Positions 58,570 through 64,000 of a DNA stretch of 64,000 bases are shown here, piece after piece; the first letter of the stretch is position 1, and every line of letters begins with the position of its first letter. The notes below the pieces were generated by a model that made no database searches, was not told where the DNA came from, and was given only the letters and a program-made list of their open reading frames with translations. Position numbers and translations under genes: made by a program. Origin of the DNA: Pogostemon cablin. Lineage: Eukaryota; Streptophyta; Magnoliopsida; Lamiales; Lamiaceae. The DNA is taken from the NCBI GenBank assembly GCA_023678885.1, contig CM042983.1, forward strand, positions 23,046,279 to 23,110,278, in the 5' to 3' direction.

Positions 58570-59350
58570 TGTTAAAGAATAGACCATGCATATACAAGAT
58601 TGCATGGATGTTTTGGAGTGATTCGACTAAGGTTCGACTGGAAGATAGGGTCGAACCATGAGTGGCGTGATCGAATCAATAATACTTCAGAAAATGGTAA
58701 TGATTCGACCAAGGTTCGACCAGAAAGTGTGGTCGAACCATTAGTGTCGTGGTCGAATCGATGAGCAGTTATAATAGAATGCTGATTCGACCTTGATTCG
58801 ATCAGAAGTTGTGGTCGAATCAAAAGTGTCATGGTCGAATCAATTATGAAATGAAAACAAAAAGTTTCTTGTGCTGTGGTTCGATCAGGATTCGACTTGG
58901 CATCAGGTCGAACCAATGTGCTGCTTGTCAGTTTGAATCAGTTAAGGAGTTGAGCTATAAGATCAGTTAGTTTGAAGGTTGATTGGCATAAGAAGCTGGT
59001 TCGGTTGAAGGCAGTTACAACTGATCAAATGGTTGTTAGGTGTGATCATGTATAGTATATATATATATATACAAGTGTGCAGATCAACACATATATAAGC
59101 ACACATATAAGATTAGGATTTTCAAGTCCAAGTTGTAACCATGTTATCATCATATAGTGATTGCTCTCCTTTAGAAAGTGGATGTAGATCAACATGATCG
59201 AACCACTATAATTCTTGTCTTCCTACTTCAAGTTTCTTTAGATTCTGTTTTTTTAAATCAAACAACAAGTGATTAGGGTAGATTGTAAGCAATTTTGAAG
59301 ATCACAATCTTGTTGAAGATCACAATCTTGCTGCATTCATAAGAATAACA
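58570..59350 (+). mobile_element. Element E: 3' LTR (781 bp)
   Basis: Starts TGTTA and ends TAACA, a perfect inverted pair. The match with the 5' LTR remnant stops 4 bases before this end. A TATA-like (TA)n stretch at 59050-59072 may be its promoter. The upstream half holds the four-box cassettes. Confidence 0.85.
58620..58914 (-). repeat. Four-box cassettes in the LTR of element E (inverted)
   Basis: Box starts are 58620/58631/58649/58669, 58702/58713/58731/58751 and 58784/58795/58813/58833, plus a three-box copy at 58878/58889/58906. Order F-F-R-R with spacings 11, 18, 20 in all three full units and an 82-bp period. Read on the minus strand this is F-F-R-R with spacings 20, 18, 11, the exact layout of the array in element C. 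Outer boxes are mainly GATTCGACC and GGTCGAATC. Confidence 0.93.
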
Positions 59351-59902
59351 CAAGTGATTCACTATGTGACAGAGCAGAGACAATATTATAAACTCCATTT
59401 GAGTCCATATCTTGAAAAACCTAATCAGAAATGACTTTGGAACTTCTAAAAGGAACATAAGAACCTATGAAAGTATTAATAGAAAAAGGGTATATGGTGA
59501 TTTCTAACAATATTAGAACAAGTTAATAAGAAGATTTCGCCATAACAAATTGGTCCAGTAATGTTTTGTGTAGCTATTGCAACAATCAACGCCTAGTACA
59601 TATTCTATAGATTCATGTGAATGATAAACAAGGAGAAAAAGATATCAAGGGCTAATAATCTATTTATAAACTTTCCAGATCATCTGGCCAATTGGTAATC
59701 CAACAAATATGTTAATGATGTTTCTGCGAAGTACTAGAGCACTGAACTAAATATCAATGAGATCAAAGTAAAATGGCTAGTATAAATTTCCACAACTTCA
59801 GAGATTCGATTTGTTTATATAACAATAACACAGAAAGAAGAATATTTCCCCATCCTAAACCCACATGAATTCATTGAAACACAAAATATAAATAAACAAT
59901 AC
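59351..59902 (-). other. Remnant of the first SPP intron
   Basis: Non-coding DNA between element E and SPP exon 1. No further SPP exon was found in it on the minus strand. Confidence 0.5.
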
Positions 59903-59942
59903 CTGCCAGAGCAAAATTAACGATCCTCTCATTATTCTTCAT
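59903..59942 (-). pseudogene. Signal peptide peptidase exon 1
   Basis: Minus strand: ATG at 59942-59940, MKNNERIVNFALAG, then a GTATTG donor at 59902. It resembles the start of plant signal peptide peptidase (Arabidopsis SPP begins MKNCERIANLALAG from memory). It has the same orientation as the C-terminal exons at 54004-54264. It is too short for certainty alone, but the paired ends make it likely. Confidence 0.7.
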
Positions 59943-60075
59943 TCTAAATCTTCAGAAAACCTGAGCTCTCTTAAGTTTCCCAAAGAAACTACAACATAAG
60001 ATAGCCAGTCAATTATACAAATAAAGTGAAAATCAGCAATGTGAAGTAAACCATATTCATGCATGGTGAAGTGTT

Positions 60076-61282
60076 TGTTGGAATTGGACCTTATGGTGAA
60101 CACGATTCAATAAGATAAAACAGATAATTAAACAGCGGAAGCATTAAATAAATAACCTGACTTCAGGGTTGGTGTAGTGGATGATGATCTGAGAAGAACA
60201 CCTCTGATCTTCTGCAGTATTACCCAAAGTCAACTCTCTGGTATTGTGTGGTCAACAATCCCCAGAGAGTTCTCAATCTGTTCCTGATCTCTTCTACGTA
60301 AGAGGCGCAGAGTTAGGTTATTAGGAACTGAGACAACTTATATATACTTGGGCTACTGCAGGGACCAGGAGGAGAAATTGCGCTGGGCCTCAATCAGATT
60401 TAATTAACCAAGCTTAGCCCAAAGCTTTTAATTAAATCCAATAATAATAATATAGTCCACTAGAATATTATTATTGCACTACCCATCCAATCCCAAAATT
60501 ACGTTCTGGGCTCCTTCTTATTATGAGTCCGATATTCTCCCCATGTTTAAGATATACAATGCCCATTAATCAATTAAGTTACTGACAACTCAAATTAATT
60601 AATATCACATCTGAGAGTAGTACCACTCAACCTTATTATCATGCTGGAAATTAATCCACTTGCAAGATTTACATGATAAATCTTATGAGCTCCTCAAGGG
60701 GACATCATCAACCTATGACGGATATGGTTTCCTTCTACAATCAACAGCACACCATAGAGACAGCACTACTTCCCAACTCACCGAGTTTGTTGATTTAATA
60801 CATTTAAATCTCACCCATTAATGAATCAAAGAAATATATACTGCCTTACGTGTCGAGGTTATTGTATAGGGATTAAGAGCACGAACATCCATAATAACAG
60901 AGATCAAGTTCTTCTATATAGACAGTACAAGTCGAACGATCTCAGACGGTCCTACTCAATACACAAAGCAGTGTACTAATGTGGTTCTATAGTCAAGACA
61001 AACTAATACCAAACCACACTACAACCATACCGATAGATAGTCCCCGTATATCTCGGTTGTGAGCATCTGTTTATACTTTATAAGGAAACTGATAATATGA
61101 TCTTCCGCGTGTTGTCGCACAACATATTATCTACAGTATAAAGTAAATGGACTTTTGCACAAACATATAAATAAATAATTTATAATATGCAAAACAGTTT
61201 GATCATATGATTCTCATTTCAAATAAAATCGTTATTACATTGTTCAATACAAAAGCAAGGCTTTTAGTATACAAATCTAACA
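60076..61282 (-). mobile_element. Element B: 3' LTR (1207 bp)
   Basis: Starts TGTTGG and ends CTAACA on the plus strand, with the polypurine tract next to it. Same family as the LTRs of A with many substitutions and small indels. The bases just left (gtgtt, 60071-60075) would be the target duplication; the other side is outside the window. Confidence 0.9.
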
Positions 61283-61297
61283 ATCTCCCACTTATAC
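61283..61297 (-). other. Element B polypurine tract
   Basis: GTATAAGTGGGAGAT on the minus strand, identical to that of element A. Confidence 0.8.
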
Positions 61298-61304
61298 TAA
61301 AAGA

Positions 61305-64000
61305 TTACGCTGCCTTATCTGCTGACACGCATCTAATCCCCATTCCTTCTACATGCCCATCGAACGCTTTCGCTGGAAGGCTCTTAGTAAAAGGATCAGC
61401 TAGGTTATCCTCAGATGCTATCTTAGCAACAACGACTTCCCCTCTTTTAACGATGTCTCGAATCAGGTGGTACTTGCGCTCAATGTGTTTACTCGCCTTA
61501 TGGGCTCGTGGTTCCTTCGAGTTTGCTACTGCACCACTGTTATCACAATAAATTGTGATTGCTTTGGGCAAACCAGGAATCACATCCAAGTCCATTAAGA
61601 AGTTCCTGAGCCATACTGCTTCTTTAGCTGCCTCAGAGGCTGCTACATATTCAGCTTCCATGGTAGAGTCTGCAACGCATTTCTCCTTTACACTCCTCCA
61701 TATTACGGCTCCTCCTCCAAGAGTATACACATAACCCGAGGTGGATTTACTAGCATCCCTATCTGACTGGAAATCCGAATCAGTATAACCCAAAGGTAAC
61801 AAAGTATCTGCCCGGTAAACCAGCACATAATCCCTAGTCCTTCGCAGGTACTTCAAAATATGCTTTACCGCAGTCCAATGCCCTTGTCCTGGATTACTTT
61901 GATACCTACTGACCATGCCCACGGCATAACAGATATCTGGTCTCGTACATAGCATAGCATACATGAGACTTCCCACTGTCGAAGCATAAGGGACCAGCTT
62001 CATTGCCTCTATTTCATGTTGTGTCTTTGGACACATTTCCTTAGATAGAGGTATTCCATGTCTGAAAGGTAGAAAACCTTTCTTGGAATCTTGCATGCTA
62101 AAACGAGTCAGTATTGTATCAATATATGAAGCTTGGGATAAGCACAACATTCTTTTCTTGCGATCCCTTATTAATTTGATCCCAAGAATGTGTCCGGCCT
62201 CTCCCAAGTCCTTCATCTCAAATTGCTTGGACAGCCATACCCTTACGCCCGACAATACCTTTACATTGTTTCCAATGAGCAGAATATCATCCACGTAGAG
62301 TACAAGAAATACCACTACGTTTCCGTCACACTGCTTGTATACACATGATTCATCCGGACATTGAATAAATCCATATGACTGGATTACTTCATCAAAATGG
62401 ATGTTCCAAGATCTTAAGCTTGTTTCAATCCATAAATGGACTTTTTAAGCTTACACACAAGATGTTCTTCGCCCTTTGCAATGAAACCCTCTGGTTGCTT
62501 CATATAGATGTTTTCCTCAAGACTTCCATTCAGGAAAGCTGTCTTGACATCCATCTGCCATACCTCATAATCCATATGAGCAGCAATAGACAAAAGAATC
62601 CGGATTGACTTAAGCATGGCCACGGGCGAGAAGGTTTCCTCATAATCGATTCCTTCTTTCTGAGTATATCCTTTAGCCACAAGCCTTGCTTTAAAGGTTT
62701 CTACCTTACCGTCAGATCCTCTTTTTCTCTTATAGATCCACTTGCATCCAATAGCTTTTACACCATTAGGTGGTTCTACAAGCTCCCAGACATGATTAGA
62801 ATACATGGATTCTATCTCAGATTTCATTGCGTTTTGCCATAATTGAGCATCTTTATCCTGCAGTGCCTCGTTGTAATTCCATGGGTCAATTTCATGTTCA
62901 CCTGGGACCAAGTCTGATGACTCTCCCAATCCCATGAATCTATCTGGTTGTTTGGCAACCCTCCCACTACGACGAGGCTCCGCAGGCAATTGTGTATCAG
63001 GTGTGACATGCGGTGCAGTGTCCTGTGGTATATCCTCTTGCACTGTTGGTATATTGTTTGGTGTTTCCTTTCTAACTTCTTCTAGAACAATTGTACTCTT
63101 GGGTTTATGATTCATTACATAATCCTCTTCCAAAAATCTGGTGTTCGTACTCACGATCACCTTTTGGTCATTAGGATCATAAAATAGACCACCCCTCGTT
63201 CCTTTAGGATATCCTATAAACAGACAAACATCCGTATGCGATTCTAACTTATCAGCATCTTGCTTCAACACATGTGCCGGAGCACCCCAAATCCGAAAGT
63301 GTTTGAGACTAGGCTTTCGCTTTGTCCACAATTCGATGGGTGTTGAAGCTACTGATTTAGAAGGTACTAAATTTAGGATATAAGCCGCTGTATCCAAGGC
63401 ATATCCCCAAAACGAGCTGGGTAATTCCGAATAACTCATCATAGATCTTACCATTTCCATAAGAGTCCTATTCCTTCTTTCCGCTATACCATTCTGCTGG
63501 GGTGTGCCCGGTGCAGACAATTGGGATTCAATCCCATTTTCTGATAAATAATTCCTAAACTCTCCCAAGAGGTATTCGCCACCACGATCAGATCGTAGTG
63601 TCTTGATATATTTTCCAAGATGCTTTTCCACATCAGCCTTGTACTCTTTGAATTTATCAAAGCACTCAGACTTGCGGCGCATCAAATAAACATACCCGTA
63701 TCTAGAATAATCGTCAATGAAAGTGACGAAATATTCATAACCACCTCTTGCCTGGACAGACATAGGACCACATAAGTCTGAATGAACCAATTCCAACAAA
63801 TCCTTGGCTCTATACCCCTTTGCCTTGAAAGGCCACTTGGTCATTTTTCCTTCCAAGCAGGATTCACAAGTTGGATAATTTTCCACTACTAATGAACTCA
63901 GAGGTCCATCAGCTATCAACATTTGAATCCTACTCAAGTTAATATGACCTAGTCTTAGATGCCAAAGATATGTTTGATTCATTTTAGAAGGTTCTTTTCT
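61305..64000 (-). pseudogene. Element B: Angela-like copia pol, one frameshift, cut by the window edge
   Basis: Minus strand, open past the right edge of the window. From 64000 down: integrase zinc region (LWHLRLGHINLSRI, CESCLEGKM), integrase core with all three acidic residues (HSDLCGP, RSDRGGEY, NGIAERRNRT), and the start of reverse transcriptase (QMDVKTAFLNG, YGLKQA). At about 62419 one base is missing (CAAGCTTAAGATCTTGG where Q-A-S-R-S-W is expected). The next frame then carries YVDDILLIG, the rest of reverse transcriptase and RNase H (ADSTMEAEYVAASEAAKEAV, YCDNSGAVANSKEPRAHKAS) to the stop at 61305. Apart from that base the visible part is complete, so related copies could be the source of enzymes for element A. 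Confidence 0.92.

Noticed and set aside
58620..58914. Boxes as heat shock elements (alternating nGAAn/nTTCn)
   Set aside because: GAA and TTC triplets are not placed in contiguous 5-bp steps; spacings of 11, 18 and 20 do not fit a standard heat shock element.

Overview
This is a stretch of a plant nuclear genome, probably a eudicot and perhaps an asterid. That is inferred from plant gene families (PPR, GRAS, chloroplast EF-Ts polyprotein, signal peptide peptidase), short A/T-rich introns and abundant Stowaway, MULE, hAT, Angela, SIRE and Tork type elements. No RNA genes and no CRISPR arrays were seen.

Left third (1-23.3 kb): three LTR retrotransposons nested in one another. Element D is a SIRE-like copia. 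Its gag, pol and env-like parts start at 15001 and its 3' LTR is near 22466-23310. It was split by element C, a gag-only gypsy-type element (LTRs 7498-8824, truncated, and 13030-15000). C was in turn split by element A, a minus-strand Angela-like copia (LTRs 1-511 and 6110-7497) whose pol is wrecked although its LTRs differ at one site in 511.

Middle (23.3-46 kb): a GRAS fragment, a nested hAT element with an 8-bp target duplication, a LINE inserted in a Stowaway MITE, and a Pack-MULE carrying lectin-receptor-kinase and 4-coumarate:CoA ligase fragments. An intact P-class PPR gene (32841-34955, like Arabidopsis At5g01110) follows 158 bp downstream of the Pack-MULE. Next come a broken prolyl 4-hydroxylase, a 303-bp MULE-type MITE, more Stowaways, and a 1.8-kb tandem duplication carrying a single C2H2 zinc finger.

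Right (46-64 kb): an apparently intact four-coding-exon gene for the chloroplast EF-Ts polyprotein (two S1 and two EF-Ts domains, 1108 residues predicted). Then a signal peptide peptidase pseudogene on the minus strand, reduced to exon 1 and the last two exons. Between those pieces lies element E, a Tork-like copia whose whole polyprotein is in one frame with four stop codons. A second Angela-like copia (B, minus strand) runs off the right edge.

Most unusual observation: a four-box cassette, two copies of GGTTCGACC then two of GGTCGAACC, with box starts 20, 18 and 11 bp apart. It is repeated seven times in the gag region of gypsy element C. It also occurs three times, plus one degenerate copy, in the LTR of copia element E in reverse orientation with the same spacings. 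The boxes can pair as a nested double stem and some base changes co-vary.
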